Of a stretch of DNA of 64,000 bases, positions 1-12,456 are shown one piece after another. Location: assembly GCA_034509735.1 (NCBI GenBank), contig JACGWO010000011.1:26830979-26894978 (forward strand). The letters are read 5' to 3'. A program made the translations under genes and the position numbers. How positions within the stretch are numbered: position 1 is the stretch's first letter; each line of letters opens with the position of its first letter. Below the pieces are notes generated by a model. The model made no database searches. It was not told where the DNA came from and worked only from the letters and a program-made list of their open reading frames with translations. Source of the DNA: Sesamum alatum (lineage: Eukaryota; Streptophyta; Magnoliopsida; Lamiales; Pedaliaceae).

Positions 1-557
1 TGTTGATGAGTTCAATGCAGAGGGATCACCGTATCTTCAAGAGCACCAATCGTGTTTTGTCACAAGACCGTGAACCCAAAATGGAATGTTATCTCACCAA
101 TTCATCATAGGATCCTCATTCTATCTCCTCACCCTATGGGATGTCGCCTCTTGCAAATTATTCAAGTCAGAAAAAAATGATAAAGGTTCAGATGGGGGCA
201 ATCAACAGCAGCAAGGTAATTTCCTGACGAGATGTTCTCTGTAGTATTATTTATCTGCATTACTGGCCATGTAGCTCGTCCCTTTTATATTTTTTCGCTC
301 ACTGTGACAAGGACATCCAAGCCAGAAACAAATACTACGTTATTGGTGGGTATAACAGTGGAAAAAATGGTTGTCTAGTGGAGATTTGAAGGGCTAGAAA
401 TATAATAAATGACATGAAGAATGTAGATATCAGTTTCAGTTCTTGAGAAGGAGTGGAAAGGTTAACATAAACAAAAGACCAGGTCAATGCCACGTTATGT
501 AGATCCATGACATTCATAGGAGAAACATAAACTAACCGGAAGTATGGGTCTCAAATG
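1..557. other. Left edge and 3' flank of CSN7; no supported gene
   Basis: This stretch lies downstream of the CSN7 stop codon on the minus strand and probably holds its 3' UTR. On the plus strand 74-256 is open and reads 60 codons with a Q-rich end, and another frame around 60-178 contains KTVNPKWN, which faintly resembles a C2-domain strand. Neither continues in one frame and I recognise no family, so no gene is called. A neighbouring gene could begin left of the window. Confidence 0.4.
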
Positions 558-3500
558 CTACCTCTTAGGCCGACTATGATCTCCCTTATAGTCCATCCCT
601 CCACCGTGTTTAGAGAAGATCCCTTCATGCCCTCGATAGTCAATATCAGCATGCTTACAGTTTGTAACTTCAGCCACAACGTATGTAAGACAATATCGAC
701 TAACATATGCAGAGCCCTTATTCCTACTTGTGTTATAGAATTGAAAATTAATGTTGAATTCGAAGATAGGCTATGCACCAGCCAAGCCTCATTTATGCAT
801 TTAAATGTCAAGTAAAGAATTTATTTAATTTAACCATCCCTAAGAATACGAGGTCTTATAACCAAACAAGCAAGTAAACAGTCCATTAGTGTCTTTACAT
901 TAGCTATGCTGAGACAGGAAGTAGTAGCCTACCCTTAGTTTAACTTATTAAATTCTAAAACCTTATTCATTAATTTTTTAATTAACTGCAACATTCAATC
1001 TAGTTCAATAGAGTCTTAACACACTCACCCAGCATAATTTCCGGCGTTCAAGTTAGTTCCTTTCAATATACACAAGAATGCGTTGATCGAATAGTGTATT
1101 CTTCACAGACTTTACTGACCTTCACAGATAGTCTATTCTTCACTTCTTCCACCCTTTCAACTAGTTCCTTCCTATGTTTGTTGTCCATGTCAACCATGGT
1201 ATCTGCCCATCTGATCTTCTCTTGAATTGAGATAAGAACATTGTCTGATGTGGTCAGCCTAAGAGGATAACAAGAAGATTGAAATACACAATTCATATGC
1301 TAGCTATATCCCCAATAGAATGGAAGGGAGAAAGGAAAATAAACAAGTAACAATGCAAGTTAGACACAACCTCATGCATCAATACTGTAACATACTGTAA
1401 TCATAGAAGAAATGATCATAGCTTCAACTGCATCTATAATACTTAATGAATTGGAACAAAAAACTTAGATGCAACCTTATGCATCAATGATGTAACATTC
1501 TATAATCACACAAGAAATGGTTATAGCTTCTGCCAAGTCTATACAAATTAATGAATTGGAATCAAATGTTCCATATACTATTATACATCATTTAAAATAA
1601 GAAGTTTCAGGATAAATATTTCAACCATAAGATACGCTAGAGAAAGATCAACTTACTAAACCTAGATGTTAAGACACTTAAACTGGAGAAGAACCAAAGC
1701 TATGTGAAACTTTAATGCACCAGTACAAAAAAATCAATGTGAAGACTCAAATCTTTCAGGCAGTGATAATTACCAATTCGCTAGCAATTGAATCATACTA
1801 CGCAATTGTCTAGGTGTAAGATCCCTTCCTGCTGCAAATTGTACCTACAAGCCCATAAAATATGGATTAGACCAAATTACCGGTCACACAAACAGTTAAA
1901 CTACCAAAAGATAAAACAAGATACAATATTATAGTAAGACCTCAAAGCATCTCCGCAATTGATCCAGCTTTCCCCGAACTATGCCCTGCTCACAATAGCA
2001 ACAATAAGATCAACGTAATTATCAACGCATTTAGTTCAAGTTAATGTCTCCATCAACTTTGTACTCAAGACAATGGGATAGTGTTTAGATAGGAAGCATA
2101 AAGAAACTCAAAAGGCAAATGAAAGGAACAAGGGGAAAAACAAGTTTAAAAGAAAACAAAAACACGGTGGACTGATAAGCACTCATTTGGTTGTCTATTT
2201 CAAGCTCTTCTTGCGAGCAAAGTGACATCAAGCATTAAATAATTTCAAGGAAACAACAAGCATAAACTTACCACATACATGCATTCGTTAATGAGAAAAT
2301 CTTCTAACTCACGAATGTTTAAAACATCTAATTCCCGCATCAATGCATCATATACCAATACCTGGCAAAGACCAACAATGTGATTGACATCAGAGTAATT
2401 CTGGAAACATGAAAGTTGAGGAACAACCTCTAGACCCACACCAACCTATGTGATTGTCATGCAATAAAAATAATTTTTTTTTGGAAAGCACTCAAGAAGC
2501 TCAACAAGCTTAATTATAGAACAGGGATATGCACTGCAAAGTAAATATTCTTCATCCTACAAAAAGTGTAATAGGATAGCATGCAGGGTTTTTATATAAA
2601 TAGACAACCTTTTCCCATAAAACCCACCAATTTCAAGGCATAGTAACAAAAAAGCAACAGGAGACGACAAAGAACAAGGTTAGGAAAAGTGCTAGTAACG
2701 AATTCATTTAACTTTAGAAATTCATTAATAATAGATTAGTTTTACTTCGAAAACAATTTCAACATATTCTTTAGATGCAACAGTTTCATAACATTATGAA
2801 GACTTCCATAATTCAAGTATTAATAACATGAAACTTTTGTACAGAGATATCAAACTGACTTGCACCTCCAATTAACTATAGAAACATATCATTATTAATT
2901 CAAAAGTAGAAGTTCCAACTTGGACGAGTTTTAGGTTAAAATGGGCAAAAAGATCTCAACATTTTTTGAATCATGAAGTTATATACACAAACATTACAAG
3001 CTACCTTGTTTGTCTCGGCCAGAGTGAGGACAGTGAGCTGCTTCAGCTTAAGGACTTGATTAGGAACCAATTTTGGAAGATGACTTGCAACATCTGCATC
3101 AGAACATAAAATGTAAACGCATGCAGGGGAAAAAATCCAACTCAATGAAAAAGTTAAATATCTCGTAGAAGGAGCACAAAACATGATATCATATAAGAAT
3201 CACACAACAAATACTTTTGGTTTAACTAATCTTTTTGCAAGCTTTCAGTTGAAGGCTCTCCCATTTCTAAAGCTACTAAAAGATTTTCAAATAAGTATTC
3301 AAACGATGAAAAGAGGCATATCCCAATCGTAAATCAGAGCTCTATAAGTTGCTTAGATATGCAATAAAACAGATGAAGAAACCGATAAAAATATATATAT
3401 ATATATATATATATATGCTCTTTCCTTGGTAGTGCCGAATGGAACTTTCATACATTTTCTAAACCCCGTAAGCTAATAAAATCAAAATTTCCCATTACTA

Positions 3501-6500
3501 TCCAACTTTATAAATAGTCAGATATTTTTAGTTTAATTCAATTAATTGGATTTGTGATTCCGATAAGAGACCACTTTGCAATTTATTAGATTTTCATAAT
3601 CATTACTTATAAGAGGTCAATTTGTAATTATTTGTTTTTCTTTTTCTAACAAGTAGGGGGAAAATGAACCTAGCCTTTTCAAGCCTTTACTTTTCTACAT
3701 TGATATCGTGAATTCTCAGATATTAATACTACTAAGACTAGGAGTGCACAATAAGTCAAAGTTTCCTTACCTCCAATAAATCGATTCAAACTCAAGCTTT
3801 CTGAAAGTGAAAGCAAGCATTTCAAGCTTGAGTTCATATGCAAGTCTATTTCACTGTTTATGAATATTTCTATATTAGATGTGTCTAATAAAAGCACTCA
3901 CTCTTCGACTCAAAGATCGGCTAAAGCTTAACCATGAAAAGGCAAGTGTCAAACTTGATGCTTTCTTAATTTTGAATGCCAATTACAGGCTCAACGAGAT
4001 CAAGCTTGGAAACTTCTATATAAGCTCGAGCTTGTGAATTATTTGAGGGATCAATTAGCTTGCGACCCTACGAAAGGCTAAAAAATTGGGCCAAAACAAT
4101 CTTTTCCTGAAAATATCAACAATTAGAGCGCGTGAAGCAGTCAAGCACAATGAACCACTTGATCAAAGTCTAGTTTTTCAAGTCATGTAGAAAACAATCC
4201 AGTTAGTTCTTCCATGACTGGCTGATATTAGAGTAACTTCAACTTAATTCAAGCAACAATTCTTATGCCTCCAGCACAATTACCTAAGCAAGAAACAACA
4301 TAGAGCCTGTACCTATAATTATCCAATTAATTACATCTCTTAATGCAATAACCATGATTAAACTTTATATGACAGACTCACAATTTCTAGTCAAGATAAA
4401 ATAAAGTCAAACTTGATTGGTAATTACATTGACCAAGGTCTTATATTAACTCTTTCAGCAATGCATGATTTTTTGGAGCTCAGAAATGTGAAGGTGATCG
4501 CATCGAACAAGATTTTTCTTTTGAAAACTAATGTCAAATGCATAAACAAATGGATGGTAGAAAAAAAAAAAAGAAAAGAAAAACACCCATGTCCTCAAGT
4601 AAACAAAACTAGAACAACTCATGAAGTATATTGATGAAGACATTTCTGCTCATATATATTTGTCTTGAAATCAATGTGAACCATGTCAAGAATAACAAAA
4701 ATAACTTTAGCAATGTTCATTAGATAAGTTCAAATTATTGTGCATTATAGTAAAATCTTTCTCCAGAATAGTGATCTATCAAAATTGAGTCTGAATGTAG
4801 AGCGACAAACATTAACAAGGTGAGTGACCATGAGAATTACAACCAAGAGCCTTTGATACATTTCCATACTAAGATAATGTTATACATTCAAAGATATCCC
4901 AAAATAACAGTGCAATGAAAGAAGTATTTTAGCACAATCTTTATTCAAACGACCAAGTAGAGTGACAACATTACGATGATTATGATAAGCATTATAGATT
5001 CACCCAAGTGATGTTATTTGTCAAATAAAGACTCGTGATCAGTAAAAAGTTCCATTATGGAGAGTTTTCTCGATTATCTTTTGTCAAATCATACTCATCA
5101 TGACCATGCATATTTAGTAAATAAGCTTCCTTCCTTCATGCACATTATGAAACTTGTTTTCTATTGCCAACTACGAATTAGAGGCCTCTACTGTAGTCTT
5201 AGAAGATTGAGTTAAGGTTCCCCATGGTGAATTTTCATTTTTAATAGTTCCTAAGATATCATGATTCAATGTTTTCAAGTTTGTTAAGCAACACATTACG
5301 CGGCAGTTCTTTTCACTATATAGGATAGGTGAATACATGCACTTGAGATCCCTTAAACCAGACATAGCATGTTTCCTATGAAAGTCTTCACAACAAGTTT
5401 CAAGTAAATATGCAACAATATAATGTCAAGAAGTATTCACATCATACATGAACATTGTCATGGTATAGGCTCCATTACACTAAAGAAGAAACATCATTAT
5501 TACCATCAATAACATGACAGTTTCTGATTGCCATAAAAAAGTACCCCACATATGGAGATGTATAAGATATTACAAGCCCATATTGCACAATTGATTTTCC
5601 AGGTTGTGGACATGCTCTACATAGATAAAGTGTGATGGCCACAAAATAGAGTTGCCAAATTTTTAAAAAGGGCTTGTCAAGAAAACAGGCGATTGAGTTG
5701 ATAATTAATACCAGACAATATAAAACCAATAACTTCCAGAAAAGCAACCAACATACTAATTGGTCAGGCTATTAAAAGTAAAATAGTTACTGGGATAAAA
5801 TGATTGTTGAATAGATTAACTCTTACTTTTATATTCACTCCAAGTACCATGTGCAAACAAGCGAAGCAAATCAAGGAAGATACAATGCTTAGTTCCTTCA
5901 AGCTGCAAGCAAATATATATACATTAAGAATATAAGGAAGAGAAAAGATTTCACACTAATGTTAGCAATAAGAAAAGATAAAATGATTACCAAATAGTAG
6001 TTGACGATCATAAACTAGATCACAATTTTATTTGATCCATCTTGACAATTGGTTGATATTATTAATAAATTAGAGCTTGAAAAATTAATGGAATCTCTTC
6101 ATACACCCGTCATAGTTTCATGTTTTCACTTTTTTCATTATTACGTTGTGTCAACATAATTTTTCCTTGAGCATAAAGTAATGCGACACGAGATTAAGCT
6201 GACATCTTCACTTAAGCTCTAGTACATATCCCTAATTGTATTACATGATAAAGTAAAAAAACCATTAACACCTAAAGTAATATAAATTGAGTTGGCACCA
6301 ATATAAACAATATGATTCGTGTGCGTCAAATGGATTTAACAGTACTAACTAGATACAAAAGGTAGTAGGAATTACATAAACCCAATTGCTCCTCCAAACT
6401 CCTCCTCAAACATTCCTCTCAACAGAGGCTTAGTTAAAATTTCAATGTATAGATCAAATTCCAATACCTCAGACCTTATACAAGTAAAATCCCTCTGAGG

Positions 6501-7106
6501 TCATCTCCCCTTCAAACAAAAGCCTATACTGAAATCTATTTACCTTACATAACCTATATGATCTATAAAAAATCAACTAAGATGGTTTGTTTATACAAAT
6601 TCCTGACTAACAAACTCCACAATAATGCAAAACTCTGTTTTGTTACAATTCCTATCATATATTTGACACATGTATCATAAAAATCACCAAAATAAAATCA
6701 TAAAAGGGAACAAGTAGCACAATGCAATAAATAAGATAAAACCTCTCGCCCAAATAATACAATAAATATCCTTATTCTGTAATTACCCCAGACAAATAAC
6801 ATCGCAAGACAAAACCATCATAATTCAATTCACCAAAATCACACCGAAAGCCTTCTGAACCTCAATGTCACAACTAACATCAATCTTTAAAAATCAGCCA
6901 AAGACTGTAAAACAACGTTAATGTAACATCAAGAAGCAGTATCATACTTCGAGAAAGTTAGGAACTGTGAGAATCTCAGAGAAAGCAAAGAGGGAGGGGT
7001 GGGAAGTAGCCTCAACGACTAAGTTCGCGAGTGCAGGCCCTTTGAGACTCGAAGCTTGCTTCACAAAATAGTCTATGTGCTCCATTTGCCTTTCCTCAAT
7101 GTCCAT
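558..7106 (-). CDS. CSN7: COP9 signalosome complex subunit 7 (CSN7)
   Basis: PCI-domain subunit of the nuclear COP9 signalosome, which removes NEDD8/RUB from cullin E3 ligases and is needed for photomorphogenesis. Eight exons on the minus strand join in frame: 7106-6948, 5902-5827, 3093-3005, 2361-2272, 1985-1941, 1844-1774, 1258-1120, 653-558, giving 254 residues (Arabidopsis has about 260). Recognisable stretches are EATSHPSLFAFSEIL (exon 1), LDLLRLFAHGTW (exon 2), LKLKQLTVLTLAETNK (exon 3), RELEDFLINECMY (exon 4), GKLDQLRRCFE (exon 5) and LISIQEKIRWADTM (exon 7). The PCI/winged-helix part is roughly residues 40-160, followed by a charged helix (exon 7). The ATG is the only one that fits the family N-terminus MDIE. 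The last exon ends ...RPKR-stop, several residues short of the basic RPKRRRHP tail I remember from other plants. The donor of exon 5 (GTCTTA) is weak and the exon 8 acceptor has a poor pyrimidine tract. Confidence 0.93.
3390..3416. repeat. (AT)n microsatellite in CSN7 intron 2
   Basis: About 13 uninterrupted AT units lie inside the 2.7-kb intron between exons 2 and 3 of CSN7 (3094-5826). No coding effect is expected. Confidence 0.9.
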
Positions 7107-8136
7107 TTTTCAAATCCTACTGATCTACCAAAAAGAATAAAATTACAGAGAATTGTGCATATCAATTGCTCCTTTATATGTATTATTGCGCGTATACAAT
7201 GATCACCAATCAAAGAGCATTTGAAATCTAGGGTTTCAGAGATCAAGCTTGGGGTTTGGAAAGGGTTGTTCTTGATTTTACAATTCCACTTTCTTCAGTA
7301 GAACAATAAGGGATTTGATTCAACTCTATTTTCGTAGTGTGCGAACTTATACAGGCCTAGTCCCTGACCCCAATCTAAGCTCAAGCCCGAAATCGGCCCG
7401 CTCAGCCATCGCATGGCTCTTCGCAAAACAACATGGCATTTGTAATGACAATCAGCTTAAAAAATAATTCTTTTTCTATGTTAGAAAAAAGAGAACAATT
7501 CTTTTTCTTTTTCTTTGATACAAAAAATATTCGATGTATATAAAATTTTTTTAAGGCAACTCGTTTAAATAGGCAATTTTCTTGCTTTAATTTCGAGAAA
7601 CACCAACCAACATTTGACATGTCAAAATTCATGACTTGTTTCAGTATTCTTAAAATCATGTCCGTTGTATACGAAGTTCCTCATTCGTTTTGTTTATATT
7701 GTCTCAACTGCGATCATTGCATTCAAAGTGATGAAATGTTAAATATTCTCAAAATTTTATCTTTAATGGTATAAGTTGTTCTATTCAAATTTCGTTAAAT
7801 GTGTTGACATAGTATGTCTTTGTTTATTGAGAGAAATAGTTCTCCTCGATTATTTCAATACGAACGGAGTCATTAAGATAGTTGAGGAATATTATTTTAA
7901 GTGTATAAAATATTGGTAATAATTGGCAATAGTTTTATGGAATATATAGTCTACAAGCATAGTTTTTTTTGTTTTTCTTTTTTATAGATGGTGGGGATTA
8001 TTATTACTAATATTCTATATACAAATAAAAATGTATCCATCAACTATTTTATCAACTCTGTTCGTGTTGAAATAATTCCACTTGACCACCAATTGAGTTC
8101 TCCCAATTAAAGACAACCGACTATATCACTTCATGC
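7107..8136. other. 5' flank of CSN7, no gene seen
   Basis: The stretch holds the 5' UTR and promoter side of CSN7 (minus strand). I see no convincing TATA box at the usual distance and no coding exon. Short T-rich runs are present at 7440-7550. Confidence 0.5.
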
Positions 8137-8342
8137 TAGAGATAACTCGGGTGTGATGCTAGCTTGGTGTTCCGTTTGGCATCAAAGGCGAGGGGGAGTA
8201 GGAGTAGTTGAGGGGCTAGCAAGAAAGGAGGTTGTTTAATTTTGTTGTACGAGGAGCTAGCAACGGGTGATAGTTGAGAGCGATTGCTCACAAGTTATCC
8301 ACAAAGTCTGGTCTTCTGAAGACGATTTGCATGATATTGTAT
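8137..8342 (+). pseudogene. Degenerate RNase H-like (RVT_3) fragment of a retroelement
   Basis: Two frames separated by a shift and stops read RDNSGVMLAWCS and later RVIVESDCSQVIHKV. These match the pattern of the RNase H-like domain at the end of many plant LINE-type reverse-transcriptase ORFs, where a GV(V)LAWCS-like strand is followed by a VESDC.QVI strand. The piece is about 200 bp, interrupted by stops, and has no reverse transcriptase nearby. I infer a decayed LINE remnant; a fragment of a domesticated RNase H-like gene is the alternative. Confidence 0.6.
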
Positions 8343-9440
8343 AACTATTCATGGTACGAAGCAATCAACTATTCATTTCACCTTTGCCTTTTTTTAATGC
8401 CTTAATTTGACCTTAAACAATAAGTGATATCTCCAGTCTTAGTGGGGGAGCTAATTAAGACCTTGTTTGGAAAGACCTCTCTTCTGCTTGGCAGAACTAA
8501 TCTAGAGGCCTTGAAATTGAGCACGTACGTTGTACGAAAGAAGTAACTAGATTCCTTGGATTCTCTGAATTTGGAGTTAAAATTTAAAAGTTGTATATAT
8601 GTAAATCCTGGATGGAGTGAGTGCATTCAGAAATTCCAGCAACAGTGTTTGGAAAAAGGGAAAGAGATGTAATAGGTCTTTCTTGATCCTCTTTAACTCT
8701 TTGGCTTTGCAATCCTGTCTATGGTTTGCTTTGAACGTCAAACTTTCTCTATCCCAATATGCCCTATTTCTGCACAAAATGGAAGATCAAATACAAAAGC
8801 AATCATATTTATTTGAATATCAATGCTAAGGATTAACTGTTAAAGAGTAGTTAAGTTTTTACGTAAGTGAAAGTAATAAAAATATTTTTTTGCAAAGACA
8901 TTTTTCTGGAGAACCATAATTACCTATTTCATTCATTTAGCTACCCTTTTTTGAAAGTTCCAATTCAAGTAAATACACAGAGAAAAAAATTTCTGCACAT
9001 GACTTATATTGATCAAGTCTTAAGGAATACAGCGTTAACTTGAGGTATCATCATGGGTGATAGAATGACATTTCTGGTATTTTGATATAATCTTTAAGTT
9101 GGATTATTTTATATTTGTTTAGAATCAATTTTGGTTGCATTCATGATTTGTAATAGTTGGATTATAATCTTTAAGTTGGGTTCATTCATGATTTGTTTTG
9201 GTTGGATTATAATTTGTTTCAATTTGACATGTATGAGTTCTGTGTCGGCAAGTGTAACTTGAATTAAGTTGGTCAGTCCGTTAGTTTCTTCAATGATTGA
9301 TGGTTCAGTAAACAATGCCACATTATTGTTGCTTCAATTACTGTATTGTTTTTTACATATTTACATACTGATTTGATAAATTATATATTGATATATTGTA
9401 TGTTTTTTTTTACATATTTAACAGGACTTAAATCAATAGG
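8343..9440. other. Intergenic; short direct repeats near 9090-9220
   Basis: No coding region is supported. Around 9090-9220 a phrase close to TTGGATTATAATCTTTAAG recurs, with related TTCATGATTTGTTTTGG copies between, forming a diverged local direct repeat just upstream of the CACTA-type pseudogene. Confidence 0.45.
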
Positions 9441-10970
9441 CATGACTCGAGGGTTTGCTCCACTACCGCCTGGCCGTGGTCGGGGTCGTGGCCGGGGACG
9501 TGGGCAGGTAGTTCGACCACCTACCCCCTGATGCTTCTAATGCTCCGGAAGTATCCAGTTAGCCCCTCCCGACACCTTTGGCTGCTTCTGCACCAGATGA
9601 GCCTCCAAATAGCCCGTTAAGTGACCCAACGCCACTTGGCCCACCAACCACGACGCCCATGACGTCACAAGGCGGGGCGGGGGGATCCTTTACGCTTTCC
9701 CCCAGCCCATCATCCGTATCACATCCACCTGCAGCACCTCAAGATGCGCGCAAGTTCATTACCCTCGCCGAGGCCAAGTACGTTCTTCAATCTTTTTTTT
9801 AATAAACAAATAATAACATTTTTTAAAATTGAATAGTGATAAAATTCCCAACAACAGGGATGATCGAGACTTCCACAATTGCATCAGCTCAGTGATTTCG
9901 GGCCACTTAATGGAGCCGTGCCCATCTACAAAAAGATCCCCGAATCACAGAAGAATTTCTAGTTTGAGGAGCTGAAGGTACGTATATATTGCATTTCTTA
10001 ATACTAGAATTTGATATTATATTTATTTCTGGTGTACTAATAACTCAATCACATTCTTGTCTTGCAGCACGTATATCAGTGGAACTGCCCGGACAGACTG
10101 ATGCAAGCTTGGTTCAACTCGTAGGGAAGCAACTAGCTTATTAAAAATTTCTCGGACGCTAGGAGCAAGGGTAGACAACCCAAAATGGTTGGGGCACGAC
10201 ATTTGGCATGGCCTCCAGGTGTACTGGGCTTCCCAGGAGTTCAAGGAAAAGTCGGTTAAGAATAAGGCTAATCGAGCGGCCAACACCGTCTACCGCGGGG
10301 GGTCATCCTCTGTTGGCATGCATAAAAGGAAACTCGTAAGTAAAATTTTAAATTATTGTTGTAAATTTATAAATTTCTTAGTTATTCAAATATCTGTATA
10401 AGGGGCTCAACTTGGCCGTCCACCTAAACGAATGGAGGTATTCGTTGATTGCTACAAAAAGAAAACAAACGGCACCTAGAGCGGGAAGCGGGCCAAGGAG
10501 GTCGTGGTAAGTTCTTCAATATTTTTTTTAAAAAAATAATTAAGAAATAATAAAAAGTACATTAGTTATTTACTTATATATTTTATTATTTATTGACTAA
10601 TAAGGTTTGTATAATTATTTTCAGGAGGACCAGTTGTGGGCTGAAGCAGCCGGGGGGAGAAAGCGGGGCCGAATTTTCGGCATGGGGTACGATGCGTTGA
10701 TTTCAGACACCCTCAGACCATGGACCATAGATGCCCGACCATTTTCGTCCACTGCTGCCCCGACGCAGACTGCCCTTGGCGTCAATACCAAGCTTGACAA
10801 AATCATGTTGGTTTTGACTGCGTTGTGTGACAAGGTGGGGATGTCATAGATATTTTCCGAGGTGCAGTCGACCACTGATGACCCAGTCGAGGGAGCAGCG
10901 CAGTCGGCAGCCGAGGATGCTGTAGATCCGAAGCCGGGGGACGAGCTGCCGTCAGAGCGTCTAGGTTAGG
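9441..10970 (+). pseudogene. CACTA (En/Spm)-type Transposase_24 gene, broken
   Basis: Several exon-like blocks on the plus strand read like the second ORF of plant CACTA elements (Transposase_24/Ptta family, DNA-binding accessory protein). In order: MTRGFAPLPPGRGRGRGRG (from 9441), a Pro/Ser/Thr-rich segment (about 9536-9780), a block with PIYKKIPESQKN (about 9920-9975), WLGHDIWHGLQVYWASQEFK and KEKSVKNKANRAANTVYRGG (10183-10300), LGRPPKRMEVFVDCYKKK (10408-10463) and GGRKRGRIFGMGYDAL (10650-10700). The order and spacing fit the family. The copy is broken: a frameshift or stop follows PPTP near 9531, stops occur near 9963 and 10122, and there is an in-frame TAG after TNGT (about 10478). No TnpD-type transposase ORF lies nearby, so the element cannot be autonomous. 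Confidence 0.8.
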
Positions 10971-11099
10971 ATTTGTTTTAATTTTTATTTAATATGCTTT
11001 GTAAAACGACAATATTTACTTTTGGCAATTAGTTATAATTTTAATGGATAAAATGTGGGTTCTAAAAAATTATTTTTAATAAAATATTAAAAATTAAAA

Positions 11100-11700
11100 T
11101 AATATTTTTATAAACATAATAAATATTTGGGATGGATTTCGGGATGAAAATCGTCGCAAATTACATCGGAATATTTTGGAACGAAATTGTGACCATTTCG
11201 ATTTATATTCCGTCCCTAATTCTTTTCAATTCTCAAATTAATTTGGGACGGTTTTCGACGAATATTTTCCGATGATGAAATATTCGTCACAATTTTTCGG
11301 ACCAACTTTTCGACGAATGTTCCACCACACACTATGTCATAATTTTTCCGATCAACTTTCTGACAAATTTTTCGATGGATGTTCCAACGACACTATATAA
11401 ATTTTTTTGTTCAAAATTCATTGCAAATCCTCAATTTTTGTCCTAAAATCTGCTCCAACTTTCGTTCCAAATAAAAAAATATATTTTCGTCCTATGGACG
11501 AAATTCCCAAAAGCATTAATGGACCGTCGGAAAGCTGTTACAAATATTCCTACAGAAATGCATTTTCGTCGGAAATATTTTCCGATGTGCCTTTTTGAAA
11601 CGGCGACCGTTTCGTCCCACATCCATCGAAAAGTTTGTCAAAAACCTTATTAGCGACGAATTTTCGTCGGAAATTCCGTCCCAATATCTACCTCAAATTA
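11100..11700. repeat. CACTA-like subterminal repeat region
   Basis: The region is crowded with short degenerate words in both orientations, chiefly CGTCGGAAAT, TTTTCGACGAAT and TTTTCCGATG. Dense short repeats of this kind are typical of the subterminal region of CACTA elements, and this block lies directly downstream of the Transposase_24 pseudogene. I could not find a clear CACTA terminus, so the right end is not defined. Confidence 0.6.
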
Positions 11701-12456
11701 TACTATTTAATAAAATTGTTCATTTTACCTAAGAAAAAGTACATGGGCATAGGGTTTCATATGGTTTCTAAATGATTAAATTCATGCGTATTCCAAAATC
11801 ATCTAAACTTAAAAGTCCAAACATTTGAATCTATTCTAGAAAGCAACTGAAAAATCAAGCTGAAATATGCATAAAAGAAATACAAAAATCACAAACGATT
11901 TTCAATTTTGTTCGTGTTAGGCTTAGGCCCCATTTTACTTTCTAACATGGGATAAATAGGTGACAGTTTACTTAGCCTGATTGTATTTCTTGTAAAAAAA
12001 GGTAACCACATATTCACTTCATATTATTATTTAGTTTTGGCACGTAAATGACGATATTGCCCTTTTATGTAATTAAGAAAAGGAAAGGGACTCATCATAA
12101 AAACGATTGAATTCACGTTGAAACCCTCTTCTTAATTCCATCATCTTCGACATGATATTAGCTTTCTCTCATTACAAATCCATTGTTGTTGGACCTCTCT
12201 CTACAATCCTTTTCTCTGACTCCAAACTCCTCAAACAAACCCCCATCACTCTCTTTTGTTTTCGTCTAACAAATAGATACATATGTTAGTCATACTTGAT
12301 GATATCATTAAAACAAAATTGCTTAAAAAGTACATATTTACACCATTAGCTTACAAACTTATTCAGCCAAACAAATATTTTATGACCTAACTACCCTTAT
12401 AAGATAAAAAGATGTGCCTCCTGAGTGCATTATTGTGTGTAGTTGTATAAGGGTAG

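Noticed and set aside
74..256. Open frame and C2-like word at the left edge
   Set aside because: Too short and split between frames; the KTVNPKWN resemblance is weak.
1063..1296. Open frame extending CSN7 exon 7 on both sides
   Set aside because: Intron read-through. The family protein continues in exon 8 at 653.
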